DNA of 64,000 bases, from NCBI RefSeq assembly GCF_000264905.1, contig NW_006763156.1:160987-224986 (forward strand), given 5' to 3'. Below, in pieces: positions 22,017-34,280 of the stretch. The DNA is from Stereum hirsutum FP-91666 SS1 (lineage: Eukaryota; Basidiomycota; Agaricomycetes; Russulales; Stereaceae). The position numbers and the translations under genes were made by a program. The notes beneath the pieces are model-generated. The model saw nothing but the letters and a program-made list of their open reading frames with translations, was not told where the DNA came from and did not search any database. Position 1 is the stretch's first letter. Each line of letters starts with the position of its first letter.

Positions 22017-23132
22017 GTTGTCTTCGTTCCACATTCCAAAGCGATAAGGGACGGTGGGGCGAGTAGTCGTGGAGCTGGGAAGCATGGCCAGGTGAGTGAC
22101 ACACGTACATGATATCAGATGATACCCCCTCACAAATTTGGAGCACTGCGTGCTTTCAATGTGTATGTCGTGTGTTGTGCATAGACCGCTTTACATCCGG
22201 GCCCGCACTCCGCGTTTGGTCCTTGCATCCCGCATTTGGTTCTCGTGTGCCTAAGTCACGCTGTGTTGTGCCATTGCGAGTCGCTCGGAATGTATATATC
22301 GTTCTTCGCTTCAGAAGATGTTCGTCGAACATCAATAGTACAAAGTTCTTAAATGAGCAGCAGTTCGCACCGCGATGACGTGAGTTACCTCGTCGTGTTG
22401 GAGCCTAATTCGCCGGCTCGGATGATATTCCAAACTGCTCGTTTGGGTGGTACTTATCTATACGAGTCCCAAACTTGCCTCACACCCCGGAGCTCTCACC
22501 ACAGTAAATTTTGAATTTGCACCTAGGACTGGTATCGAGGGGCGTGTCGTCGATTGAGGGCTCAATTTATATTTATGAGTCTTATTCTACTATCACCCCG
22601 CGAATTCACTGTTTTACTTATCAATGAAGGTTTCACTCTCGGGAATAAAATGTTTTTCTAGGTCAACTCCTACTGTACGCAATTGTTTACTATACATCAG
22701 GCGCCTGACATTGTGAAATGTTTCATTGGGGTGCAAGCTCAAAGCGTCATGGAAGCGCGTTATACCGCGTCATACAAGACTTCTTAGGGCTACTTTGTGT
22801 TGCTCCGCTGGGCCATCTGTCAACCCCATGCCATTTTTACATTTCATTTGGCCAACACGCACTAGCCATGAAGTAAGTCCCATAGATCGTCGTTTCTTAC
22901 TGAGTCTCATGGTAACAAAAGCTGCTCATTCATATAAGGCTGTGGTGTTTTTTTACACTGCGAAGCAACCTTCTCCGCCGCGTAGCGTACCATTCCGTGT
23001 GAGAGTCATTCTTCTACTCGTTATCTATGTCATTCTGTCAACCTACACATATGGCCGAGACCGTCCGTAAGATTTTGAACTGTTTTTCCGGGTGCGCTTG
23101 TATAATCAAGCTTGCTACTACTGTACGCACAG
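22017..23132 (+). other. no complete gene; possible first exon of caspase gene
   Basis: Mostly non-coding. ATG at 22828 opens a 15-codon piece (MPFLHFIWPTRTSHE) ending at a perfect GTAAGT donor (22873), so it could be the unlocated first exon of the caspase-domain gene. A second candidate ends at GTAAGA (23069). Neither can be proven. Confidence 0.4.
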
Positions 23133-25586
23133 CTGATCTTGTCTCAAAGTCGTAGCGATCCTTTAGATAATGCAAGGTGGGCATTGAATTCACCGGTAAT
23201 TAGATTACCTTTCCTAAGCTGGAGTGCTAGGGAATCGAAGGAGGTAGTTCCTACGTGAGTGCTAAATCCCGAATGCATCTGGTATGGACTGGACTGACCA
23301 CAATTATCTATTTCTGCAGACGCAGTCGGCCATCACGCATATATGCTCTCGTCATCGGTATCAACCATTATATACATGCATCGCCACCCAGTTTATGCAA
23401 CCTCCGTGGTGCAGTCAGGGACGCCGACAGTATGGAAACATATCTAAAGAAATATATGTCTGTCCCAGAATCGAGGATTCGCAATCTTCGCAACTGGCAG
23501 GCGACTCGCTCGGCCATAATCGGAAACATACGTTATCTTTCCACATGCAAGGCTATCCGCAGAGGCGACCCGATTCTAATCTTCTTCGCCGGGCACGGTG
23601 CCGTTGCATCATCTCCCCCAGGATGGACCAGCGAGAACGGCAAGGTCCAGATGCTCCTTCCCTGCGACTTTATCCCTCGCACGACGGATTCATTGACTGG
23701 CCAAGGGATCCCAGACATCACAATTTCCAGGCTTCTAGACGAGCTTTCCGAGGCGAAGGGAGACAATATTGTAAGCATACGCTTATACCTTCTCGAGGCC
23801 TTTCACTACTGTGCTCAACCTTCTGCGCTGCGATACTTTTTTTGGGGGGACATAGACCGTCATCTTTGACTGCTGCCACTCCGCTTCGGCTACACGAGGG
23901 TTCCAGGATCCCTCGATTGGAATACGGGGCATCGACTTGACCAACATTGAAAGGGAACAATATATCGTACTTCCTGCACTGGACAAAGACATCCTGAACG
24001 CTGCAAAGGACGGCTCCCGTGCCGAGGCTAAAGCTATTGGATTCGAGAATTCCGGGACGACGTCATATGTCCTTCTGGCAGCCTGCAAAGCAGAGCAAAA
24101 ATCCCACGAGTCCGCCACCTGCGGTGGATTTTTCACGGACGCATTACTTCGAGTTCTGAGAGCAAATAGTCCCGAGAAGATCACTTATATCGACCTTATA
24201 GAAGGTCTCCCGCATATTCCATACGGGTACGCGTGACTTTTCCGCCCGCTCATATACTCTAGTGCTTGCTACCCATGAGCCTTTTTCTGAGTTCTATCTC
24301 TGTATTCATAGGCAAAGTCCGCAATGCATTGGGGAGCACTCGGACCGAGTGCTTTTCAACGCAAAGGCACCCTCTCCTCGACGTATTCTGTATCGTGTAA
24401 GCAAGACCGCTCAAGGAACATATCAGCTGAGCGCAGGAGAGGCTTCCGGAATAACCATTGGAGCCAAGTTCAATCTCTACGCGACTAGAGAAATAGACTC
24501 TCCGCCTCTCGCAGTCCTCATCGTCGCATCTACCACGGCTTTCACTGCAAAGCTTGAACCCGAATCAATCTCCTCAAGCCCAGAGTTCTCTATACAGGCA
24601 TATGCGCTACAGATATTGATAGGAGAGCCTCCAGATCTACGAATATCCATTGAGGGTGCCATCAGAGGCAATGCTAGCCTTAACGGAGTATATGACAGGG
24701 TTATTGAGGAGATGGACAAGTCACGAGCTATGGGAAAGAGGGGGATCCTTCCTGTCAAGATCGACGAGTCTCCGGACATCTCACTCGCAGTGGAAGGAGA
24801 AAGAGTCGTGTTCAGAATTTCTGATGCAGCTTGTGTCGCTCACTCAATCACTCGCATGTACGGAACTGTCCCTTGCGACTCCGACGCCGTATTCCCCATC
24901 ATTGCTAGCGCCGCGGATTTCTTCTCCCGTCTTCGTCGAACCTCGAAGACTACGGTGCTCAGGAACCACGTCGAGTTCGTGTGCACAGAAGTGGTTTCAG
25001 GAGCAGGATCAGAGCTCAACTCTGTTGGCTCCGACCTGATTATAGACGGTACTTTGAACATCCTTGTCGATGACCAAAAGGGATACGGATACGAGATCAG
25101 GAACAAAGGTGATATACCGCTATATGCTGCGGTATTTTTCTTCGACGTCAGCGATCTAAGTATCGGTGAGCAGCTACTCGTATCTGACAATTATAGACTT
25201 ACCTCTGACGGGCTTCTTATGTGTTAATCGCCTGTTGCGACAATGTGCTAGCCGAGTACTACATTCCAAACAAGGCAAAAGACAATGAAAATGTGGAGTT
25301 CTCTATCCCACCAAACAGCGTGCTTCCTATTGGCTACGGGTCAAGCAGCAGGCGGCCTCGCGAATATTTTTTGCGAGAGGGTCAAAACATCGACATCGGC
25401 TTCATCAAGGTTTTCCTCTCTACAGACTATGTCGACCTTTCCAATATCTCTCAGCCATCGCCATTCACCGAACTCCGTGCTGAGAGGCCTAAAGCATTCG
25501 TTCCTGTGCCCCAGTGGGATTCAATTCTTGTGACGGTTGTTCAACGCAAGGGCCGTTCATCCTCACTCGCAGTGACCACGGTGTAA
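23133..25586 (+). CDS. caspase-domain (peptidase C14-like) protein, 5' end unresolved
   Basis: Exons are 23133-23254, 23320-23770, 23856-24226, 24312-25165 and 25252-25586. They total 2133 nt in frame, with 710 aa visible. The first in-frame ATG of the true start must be in an upstream exon. The caspase p20-like fold runs IYALVIGINHYI, LRGAVRDADSM, LIFFAGHGAVAS (catalytic His, about 23590) and TVIFDCCHSASATR (catalytic Cys, about 23868-23888). DLTNIE...ITYIDLIEGLPHIPYG completes it, so both dyad residues are intact. About 390 residues of beta-rich sequence with no domain I recognise follow (RILYRVSKTAQGTYQLSAGE ... AVTTV-stop), typical of Agaricomycete caspase proteins. Metacaspase relatives cleave after basic residues and act in stress and cell death. 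It is followed on the same strand by a TPR-CHAT gene. Confidence 0.85.
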
Positions 25587-27373
25587 TGGCACGGAGTCGG
25601 CAGGCGTAAGGTGAAGATGGAGACAGAGGCCTCAGGCAGATGCGGATGCGAAGGACAGTGCTGTAACAAACTGGCGGTTTGTTTTGTTTTTACAACAACA
25701 CGTACACGCCAAACATATGTGTATTTTTCACCCTTGACCTCACGGTTGACCTTACAGTCATTTGCATCGAAAAGTGCTAAGATAATTTGCGAGTACTGCC
25801 CAATTACTGTCACTGTAGTCGGCGCGTACCGCGTCAGCATTGCGGAGTTTGACATTCAGGTACTTCGCTCGATATACTCGAGCGAACAGTCCCAAAGCGA
25901 TTGCAGTGCATGCTCCCTTGGGTAGACCTACGTTGAGCGCCAACGAGGGCGTGTGTCCACAGATGATGTATTTCCTCCACGGAGATCTTCCTTCTGAGGT
26001 TAATATACTTAGGGTATTCGTTATTCTTCTAGGTAGCAGACGCTAGTTCTCGCTTCCACAAGAAACAACAACTGTAGGGATCATGTGCAGTGCCACGCAA
26101 TATCGAGACTCTGAATGCTGTGTTGCATCCTCATTGTCAATGCGTGATGCTAGGAGTAATGAATATGCTCTAGTTCTATCTGTTACCTAGATATCTGTGG
26201 GGCGTAGAATATACATGCTCCGCCCATCACGGTGTATGACGCGAAATTATGTCTCTTTAGAGAATTCGCTGGAGCACACGTCCGATTTCTGGAATGTGAT
26301 GACTATATACTGTGATATTTTTCGCACACGCATAAAGATACGTGACCGATGGCATCTACCTCGTGTCTGTACCACTACCTCCACGCCTCATATTGTTCTT
26401 CATCTCCTTGCCTCGTTCCCGCTTAGAGATGTTTTCCCAAAATAGCATGTCCTTATTCTGTTCCGGGTAAATATAAGCGCTAGCAAACATCGAGTTCAAG
26501 ATAGTTATATCCACAAGGCCATTGACTCATCGTACGCTCTAAAACTCCAAGAGTTATTTTAATGTCTTATGGTAGAATTGAGCAATATATTCGACAGAAC
26601 CAGGAACGTGGAAGACCAAGAATAACGCTGATCAATGGACCTCGTGCTGGACGAGTGATATTCGCTATGAAGAGGCGATTGCACGCTAATGCATGTATAC
26701 AAAAATATGGCTTCCACATGAATGTATCATGGTGAGCACAAGGCGAGGGGTTCGTGATTGGTCTTTGCGCTATTCGTGTACTTTGTTATCGTAACATATT
26801 TTTCAACTCCAGCGGTAAGAGTTGAAATGATCCTCTAGCCTGGCAACATGTATTACAGTTTCACCTGATAATGACTAGAGTCGTTAGAGCGATCCTATGT
26901 CTTCAAGTGTCATTGTCCGTACTTCATCAATCGCAGGACCGCTACTGTACTATCCTTATTTCACCGATCACCGATCAAGAATTCGTAGCAGTCCACAAAA
27001 ACGCGGCCTTCGGGAAGGTGTACTGTTTGCACGGGTACAGTTTAATTACACACATGTCAAGTGCTTGCACAGTCCGGACCAGGGCCACGATCATATGGTT
27101 ATAAGAACCCTTTAGTCGACAGCAACAAGGTCCGTTCTTACTCCATAACTCATCCGCATTCGCCAACATCAAGAAAGACAAGTCAACGTCGTACGGAAGT
27201 GCGTGCAATTATATTTCATAACTACGCGTGTATGCAACTGACAGCCCACTTCAAGCTCAAGCCTGGAAAATATGTATGACGAACTTGAAGTAAACCGTGT
27301 CCTTGGTTCTGAGGTACTTTGTAGATTGCTTTGGCTGCTGAACGGTTTTCAGCTGACAATTTTATGGTGTTAG
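25587..27373 (+). other. no gene supported; 5' exons of TPR-CHAT gene may lie here
   Basis: AT-rich sequence with scattered short frames (25611-25925, 26871-27115) that do not splice convincingly. The TPR-CHAT gene must have its start codon to the left of 27374, so one or more small exons are probably hidden here. Confidence 0.4.
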
Positions 27374-30300
27374 CGGGCTCTTGACTTCTGCGACAATGTC
27401 GTACACTCCTCTCGGAGTTTCCTGCGCGAAGTCTACCCACAAGGGCATCCACAGCGTCACAGCGGCCTTCTTGGCCTTGTTAACGCACTGCAAAGGCGCT
27501 TCCGCGCTGCGGGACAAGCACCTGATATAATCGAAGCCGTAAAAGTGGCAAAGGAGGCTTGCTTAAGCACTGCAGATTCAAATAATTTGGATCATCGTCT
27601 TACATGCCTCAGTATCCTTGGAACTTGCGTTCTGAGCAAGTTCGAGGCTCTCGGTGTAGTCGCCGACGTCGATGAGGCTATCTCCATTCAACAACGGCTT
27701 GTTAATCTAACTCCCGATGGTCATGATAGCAAACCTAGTACATTCAATAACCTTGGCCTGTCATTCATTCGTCGATTCGAACGTCTGGGAAACATCGTTG
27801 ACATTGAGAAGGCCATCTGTGCCCAGCAAAAGGCTATTGCGCTCACAGACGACGGTAATAGGGAAAAACCTCGTATGCTCGCAGACCTCGGAGCATCATT
27901 TATGCGTCGATTTCGGCGGCTGGGAAACCTCGTCGACATTGACGAAGCCATTCTGATCGAAAAGCAGGCTGTTGCACTGATTCCTGATGCTCATAAAGAC
28001 AGGCATAGTATGCTTGAAAACATCGGACTATCATTCGCTTGCAGATTCGAGAGGTTGGAAGATCTCAGCGATATACGGGAGGCAATTCATTTTCAACAGC
28101 AGGCAGTTGCACTCATGGATGATGGGCATCCCAGCAAAGCAGGTATGCTGAACAACATCGGGGCTGTTCCTCACCCGTAGATATAAGCGTTTAGGAAATC
28201 TTGGCGACATCGACGAGGCTATTCTTGTTCAGCAGCGGGCAGTCGAACTTACACCTGACAGTCATACAGACAAACCTTCCAAGCTTGGTAACCTCGGTAT
28301 TTCGTTGAGTTGTCGTTTTGACCGTTTGGGTAATATTGAAGACATTGACAAGGCCATCAATGCTCAAGAGCAGGCTGTTGCGCTTACTCCCGACGGTCAT
28401 GCCGACAAGCCTAGTTGGCTTAGTAGCCTTGGAGGGTCACTCACTAATCGATTTCAGCGCTTGGGAAACCTCGTCGACATCGACAAAGCCATTTCTACTC
28501 ATCGGCAGGCTGTTTTACTGACACCTTACGGCCATGCAGACAAGCCCGGTAGAATCATGAATCTTGGGCATTCACTTACCTGTCGATTTGAGCGTCTGGG
28601 GGAACTCGTCGACATTGACAAGGCAATTCATGCGCATCGACTGGCTGTTGCACGCACCCCAGATGATCATGCTGGCAAGCCAAGCATACTCAGTGCTCTT
28701 GGGCAGTCATACAATTGTCGATTCCTGCGTCTGGGTCACCTGGTGGACATTGACGAGGCCCTTTCAATTCAGCGTCGGGCTGCTTCCCTGACGCCCGATG
28801 GACACGCAAACATGCCAAATATGCTGAACAATATCGCGGTGTCACTCACTGGGAGGTACAAGCGTTTGGGGAATGTCGTTGACCTCGATGAGGCCATTTC
28901 TACTCAGAAACAAGCGGTCACAATGATCCCCCATGGTCATGCATACAAACCCGCTTGGCTGAATAATCTCGCAGGCTTGTTCGCCTGTCGCTTTGAGTGC
29001 TTAGGATTTGCCACCGACATTAACGATGCGACTTCAACCTATCGGCAAAGCGCACACTTATCCGTGGGTCCTCCACAACAATTGTTCAATGCGGCTCTCA
29101 ATTGGAGCCGAACCTTTTATAAGGCACACAATGAACACTCACTAGAGGCAAATGCATCCATTATTGAATTGATACCACGTATCGTCTGGCTCGGAACGGG
29201 TGTCTCCCAGCGTTATCAAAACATCTCTCCAATAGGAAATGTGGTCATTGAGGCAGTGGCGGCCGCTATAGAACTGAACAAACCTGATACTGCATTGGAA
29301 TGGATTGAACAGGGGAGGTCTATTGTATGGGGGCAGATTTTGCGCTTGCGTAGCCCTTTGAACGATGTGAAATTGTCATCGAGACCAGAGTTAGCCACGG
29401 AGTTGGAGCAAGTCTCTCAACAACTAGAGCGAGCAGGCACCGAAGAATTTCTCACCATAGAAGCAGTCAACTCGGAGACTGAAGTTTCACCAGAAGACGA
29501 AGCGCAGAAACATCGCAGGTTGGCTGAACGATACGACCAACTGCTTGAAGAGATTCGTTGTATCCCTGGATTCGAGCACTTTATGAAACCTAAGCAACTG
29601 TCCTACCTTCGTGATGCCTCCGAGCGAGGCCCAGTCGCCATCATTAACGTCCATAATACGCGGTGTGATGCACTCGTTGTCAGAGACCCCAGTTCCCATG
29701 TCTTACACATTTCTCTTCTAGATCTTTCGCTCGACGACACACATAAATTGAGACAGCAATTCGTCAGCTGTCTAGCACAGGCGAAGGTTCGTGTCCGTGA
29801 AAATCTCGAAGATAGCGAAGGACGTGCAGATCGGCCGCATGATCCACACGGTCTCCCAAGAGTTCGAATGGAGTACATCCTAGGAGAACTATGGGTCAAG
29901 GTGGTGCATCCCGTACTTGACGCTTTGTGTTTCAAGGTATGTCAAATTTCTACGCAAAGAAGTCATTTTGTCTGATAGCTTTTTCAGGAGTCATCATCGG
30001 ACTCAACAGCACTTCCCCATATAACCTGGTGTGCCACAGGGCCACTCGCATTTCTCCCTCTTCATGCCGCAGGACACTACAACAGACCGGACGGGCCACG
30101 AGCTTTTCAATATGTCGTATCTTCCTACACTCCGACTATCGCTGCGCTCGTGGAAGCCTTGAAAAGGCCTGAACAATTGAACCCCAGCATCCTAGCAGTA
30201 TCGCAGCCCAACTCCCCTGGGTACTCTGATCTTCCGGGCACCCGCCAGGAGGTACAAGCAATCGAAAGCTGCGCCGATGGACTGAGCTTGAATTGGCTTG

Positions 30301-30782
30301 ACGGAGCTAGTGCTACAGTTGATGCCGTCCTCGAAGCAATGGCACAAAGCAGCTGGTGCCACCTCGCCTGTCACGGGGTTCAAGACCCCACTGAACCAAC
30401 GAAGAGCTCTTTCGTTTTGCATAACGGCCGTCTCGATCTGCATACAATGATGTCAAAGTCCTTCAAATCTGCGGAAATAGCGTATCTGTCCGCCTGCCAG
30501 ACGGCCAAAGGAGACGAAGAACGGCCGGAAGAAGCGATACATCTGGCGGCGGGCATGCTCTTGGCTGGATACAGAACAGTCTTTGCCACGATGTGGTCCA
30601 TTGGAGATAGAGATGCACCTATTGTTGCGAGGGAGGTATACTCGCACATGCTCAAGAGCTCCCAAATGGGGAGAAGACGGCAGGCGGCATATGCGCTGCA
30701 TCACGCGGTGGGAGTTCTTCGAGACAAGGTTGGCGAGGACGCGTTTGTGCGGTGGATGCCTTTCATCCACTTTGGTGCTTGA
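27374..30782 (+). CDS. TPR-CHAT protease-like protein (one frameshift, 5' end unresolved)
   Basis: Exon 27374-29936 follows a TTAG acceptor. A 51-nt intron (GTATGT...CAG) then leads to exon 29988-30782. From about 27600 to 29060 there are eleven tandem units of 44 residues (consensus NLGxSLxxRFxRLGNLxDIDKAI, then xxQxxAVxLTPDGHADKP), a TPR array. The C-terminus is a CHAT domain (caspase fold, HetF-associated with TPRs): LPHITWCATGPLAFLPLHAA, HLACHG with the catalytic His (about 30360-30377), and YLSACQTAKG with the catalytic Cys (about 30482-30510). TMWSIGD and MPFIHFGA-stop complete it. A single-base shift is needed at about 28156-28172: the first frame ends NNIGAVPHP-stop, and the repeat continues as LTRRYKRLGN one base over. 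It is an error, a young pseudogene or a null allele. TPR-CHAT proteins are proteolytic switches in defence and cell death. Confidence 0.8.
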
Positions 30783-31665
30783 GGGAGAGGATTCCCAGAT
30801 ATAGTTTGGGGTATTCCAGGATATGAAAGGAGAAAGAACTTTACGGTGTCACGATGCTCCCGTTGTTTGTGTTGTTATAGAGTACTGTACTTTCCAGACG
30901 AAAGGTTCGTACCCTGTCAACCGCCAGAGGACAGCATTTGCTTGGGAGAATCCTCACTAGGATCACAGGGGGGATGTCCGTCGACGACAGCATCGACCTA
31001 CCAAGTTAGGCACAAGCAGTTCGCGAAGTATCGCGTACGGACTATTTTAGAAAACATGTTTGAACACACGAATACGCACAGTTCATGTGTGTAACGTGCC
31101 TCGAAAATTTGAGTATCCGAACCCGGGCCACCGAGGAACCACCGGGAGCTTCGTAAAGGGCTGGCACAAGAGCATCGTACTAGGATCCCTGTTTATAGAG
31201 GGCGAGGTCATCCACCGATCCGGACAAAATTTGGAGGTTTGGTGGTGGAAGGTCCTCCGCAGGACGGACAAATTTTGGCACTTTTGGGGGTAGGTTCCTT
31301 CCTTCCTTCCTTCATTCCTTCCGCCAGTCCGGACAAAAACCCGGCACAGGCGGGCGCCCAGAGGTGTGGCATCAGCTCCAGCTTGAGTGGCGACGCCCTG
31401 TTCGGTCACTGTGTGCGCTTCTCTGGGGTCACTGACGGTCCAAAAGGCAGGTTTCCCTTCTAAAAGGCAAAATAAGCCTCGCAATGCGCTCAAAGAGCGA
31501 GTCTGGAGCAGGCTAATTATTATTATTATCTTCTTTTTCTTTTTTTTTTTGGAGGCCGTACCCGAAATCCTGACAAAAATGGCCCCCGCAGGGAGGTCGT
31601 CTGCGAAATATAAGTAGAGTCGACACACGGACGATCCTCTGGGTTTTTCCTTGTGCCCAACTCAT
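30783..31665 (+). other. intergenic, low-complexity DNA
   Basis: 3' flank of the TPR-CHAT gene. Contains a (CCTT)n run at about 31293-31322, an ATT/T-rich run at about 31512-31548, and two nearby copies of GGACAAA(A)TTT(T)GG (31221-31280). No gene seen. TATAAGTAG at about 31609-31617 could serve the doubtful gene that follows. Confidence 0.6.
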
Positions 31666-32150
31666 CATGGCCTCTCAACCAGAGTCATCAATCACATTTC
31701 CACCACACCGACGTGATGATACAGCTGATGAGCATGATACGCTGGCTCAGATGCGTATAGACACCTACGAGACCTATCAAAAAATTTGAACAAATGTGGG
31801 CGTCAAAGGTGAATACTAAATACATCCAGTGGCCATTTGTTCACGGTATCTTCTTAGGCTAACTCATAAGTCGCGGAAGAATTTTGCGGGCCTGAATGAC
31901 TCGATTATTGATCTCACAGCGGTCAATGAGTGCGAAAGGAACCGCGAAATCGAAACAACGACGGCTCACTTATCCTCACTGACAAATTTATGCCTTGCAC
32001 TAAAGACGGTAAGATCTCTTCCCCGGAGTATGGATATGGGTATCTGATCTCAACATACTACCCAGAGGATTTTCTGGTTACGAAACGACTACAGAGAACA
32101 TGGGCCATCTGACCATCCGTTGAGTATGTCCACAGAATACTCGCGTCATT
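31666..32150 (+). pseudogene. possible small multi-exon gene, broken
   Basis: ATG at 31666 reads MASQPESSITFPPHRRDDTA through AQMRIDTYETYQ and then stops in a run of six A. With one A fewer it would continue KFEQMWASK up to a GTGAAT donor. A downstream piece (SRKNFAGLNDSIIDLTAVNE ... LALKT, 31868-32008) ends at a good GTAAGA donor. It resembles in style, but not in sequence, the four-exon gene at 34281. No family recognised; the model is tentative. Confidence 0.3.
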
Positions 32151-33774
32151 TCTGGTCACTAACAGGACATCGTTCGTAGACAACGCAGTCACTGTGCTTA
32201 GTGAAGCTCATGCTATCTGTAAGAGTTGTGTATATTATCAAACCACAGACCCAGACGACCCGATTCACTTGCACCGCTGAAGAATGGGTCGTCTCTGTAG
32301 ACCCAGCCACTGGGCATACAGATGAGTGTGTAGCAATGATGCGTGCAAAAAAAAATATAAACACGTAGTCTTACTTGTCGAAATATGTATACGGTGGTCA
32401 AATCATCTCTGAATCCGTGACACTGATGTATTAATATCGCTGCCTACGCTGTTGAGAATGGTAAGCGTTCTTTTCATTGCTTACTCAATTTTTGGTGCGG
32501 TGTCAGGTACAGCTTATTGATTGACAACGGCAGAGAGTATCTAGGTGGAGGCAAAGGCGGTATAGAGGCGAGGTAGTGAGTATGCAGCCCCAAGAGCATG
32601 CCGTAGACCTTTTATCCGCCATTCATCGTGCTTGGGCAGACTGAACTTTGGATAAGAATCGTAATAGGAAAGATGTATTCATCAGCGTACTTAGTTCGAA
32701 CAGAAAGCAGAGCTGGACAAATGTATGCGAATCAAACGCTGTCCCACATGCATCAACAGTCCAATTCAAGTCCAGTCTATCACCCACCGTCATAAGAGAG
32801 ACGAGATGGTATGTCGAGGGCAGTCCTTGCGGGTATAGTATTTCTTAGTGGTGGCCGAAGAAGATCATGGCTTGGCAGAGAAAAGACAGGATTGGAGTAC
32901 AAGAGTTCGTGTGAGTCAAAGACGAAAGAAGCATCAGATCAGGTTTTAGAGGGAGCTCAAAGAAAGGTCGGACGAAAGGTTAGAGCTAGCGGCAGGTAGA
33001 GAACAAGGACAAGGAGGTGCAGAGCGAGGATGGGAGCGGGAAAAAAGGAGGCGATCGCCGGAAGCGCTAATCTTATCAGCGCGGAGTGGCTCGATTATTG
33101 GCAAACTGTAAGATAAGGAATAGCGCCACTAGACCGAGAAAAACGACGAACGAGACTTACTCTCGCGAGCATTCGCTAACCTAAAGCACCCAGTAGGAAG
33201 GTCGTGAGAATCCATACGCACAAGCATTCCCTTTGAGCGAAGATACCAGAGTATCGTCATATAAACGTCCGCGGTCCGAGCTGACAGGTATACGGACTAA
33301 ATAAATGGGACAAAGTGCACTGTTATCTCTGCCTGTGGAGTGATGGTCAGAAGTGAACGCATACTCGAGGGACTTGTTTCGCACGAGGCAGACGATCAAG
33401 TAGAGCCGCTGGAGAGGGTAACTAACGATCGTGGTGGGGAGCCAGAGCGATAGAAAAGAACCCAGCTGACAATAACCATCCGCATGCAGACGAGCGTAAA
33501 TGTGGAGAGTGTCTAAGTATGCATCAATCCCCTGTGGTCTTTCCTGGTGGCAACTGAATAAGAGCACGACTTGGACAAGGAAAGATAGGGTCTGAGTGCT
33601 AGAATTCTGGCGAGGGATGAAAGGCAAGAGAAGCGACTGGGATAGAGCAGCTTCTGCAGTCGATACAGAGAGAGCTCGAAAGAAAATGTGGCACTTCGGC
33701 ACGTCCTACTTATAGCGAATGGCGAGAACAAGAAAGAAAATGAGAATTATCCTCGAAGACGATAGGAAGACCGA
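32151..33774 (-). other. no intact gene; diverged duplicated segment
   Basis: On the minus strand 33181-33702 reads a hydrophobic-rich frame (SFLVQVVLLFSC, RLYLIVCLVRNKSLEYAF). About 33460-33720 resembles 35290-35500 at the DNA level (both contain ATGCAGACGAG and a TGTGGTCTT block). The two may be relics of one membrane-protein gene or non-coding duplicates. The rest shows nothing. Confidence 0.4.
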
Positions 33775-34170
33775 CACGACGGGGAAACCACTATTTAGAG
33801 CCCGCTAAAGTGGAATCTAAACGTTGGCCAAAATATTATATATGGATGCCAATTTAGCGCTGTCTAAAGCAAAGCTTTAGCGAGCTCTGTGGTGAGTTCC
33901 ATTGATTATTCTCTGAATTACCTTTAGAGGGTGCTAAAGAGATTCGGGGTTGCCACATAAGGCAAGCCCGAGGTGCTCGACAGCCTTTGGCGTCCTCCAA
34001 AGTCAATGTTTAGCGTTTGTACGGCATTTCTAAAGAAAATGCATAGAGTCGCCTTTGGAGGTCTCCAAAGTTTCTCTTTAGTACTTCCCAAAGCGGAGCC
34101 CATATATAATATATAGAAGTTACTTTAGAATCACCTTTAGAGCACTCTAAATAGTGGTTCCCTGGCCGTG
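33775..34170. mobile_element. 396-bp MITE, copy 2
   Basis: Same length and nearly the same sequence as 21615-22010, with inverted-repeat ends and the 3-bp target duplication CGA (33772-33774 and 34171-34173). It sits about 110 bases before the start of the small four-exon gene, so it could lie in that gene's promoter. Confidence 0.85.
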
Positions 34171-34280
34171 CGAGATGAACCCTACGGCTATATTTGAAGT
34201 CCGTAGCTTAGACGCCCCACGTGCAGATATAGATACCCCGCATGGGGTCAGGCCTCCACACCTCTTCCTCACAAGTGATC

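Noticed and set aside
22726..23070. 115-codon plus frame as the first exon of the caspase gene
   Set aside because: Its start is not ATG, and its possible donor at 23069 does not keep frame with the exon at 23133; only the small 22828-22872 piece remains a candidate.
27222..27452. Minus frame just before the TPR-CHAT gene
   Set aside because: It overlaps the TPR coding exon in antisense and has no motif.
30890..30905. GTACTGTACTTT near the TPR-CHAT 3' flank as another copy of the Tc1-like TIR
   Set aside because: Similarity stops after about 12 bases and no inverted partner or TA-flanked end was found.
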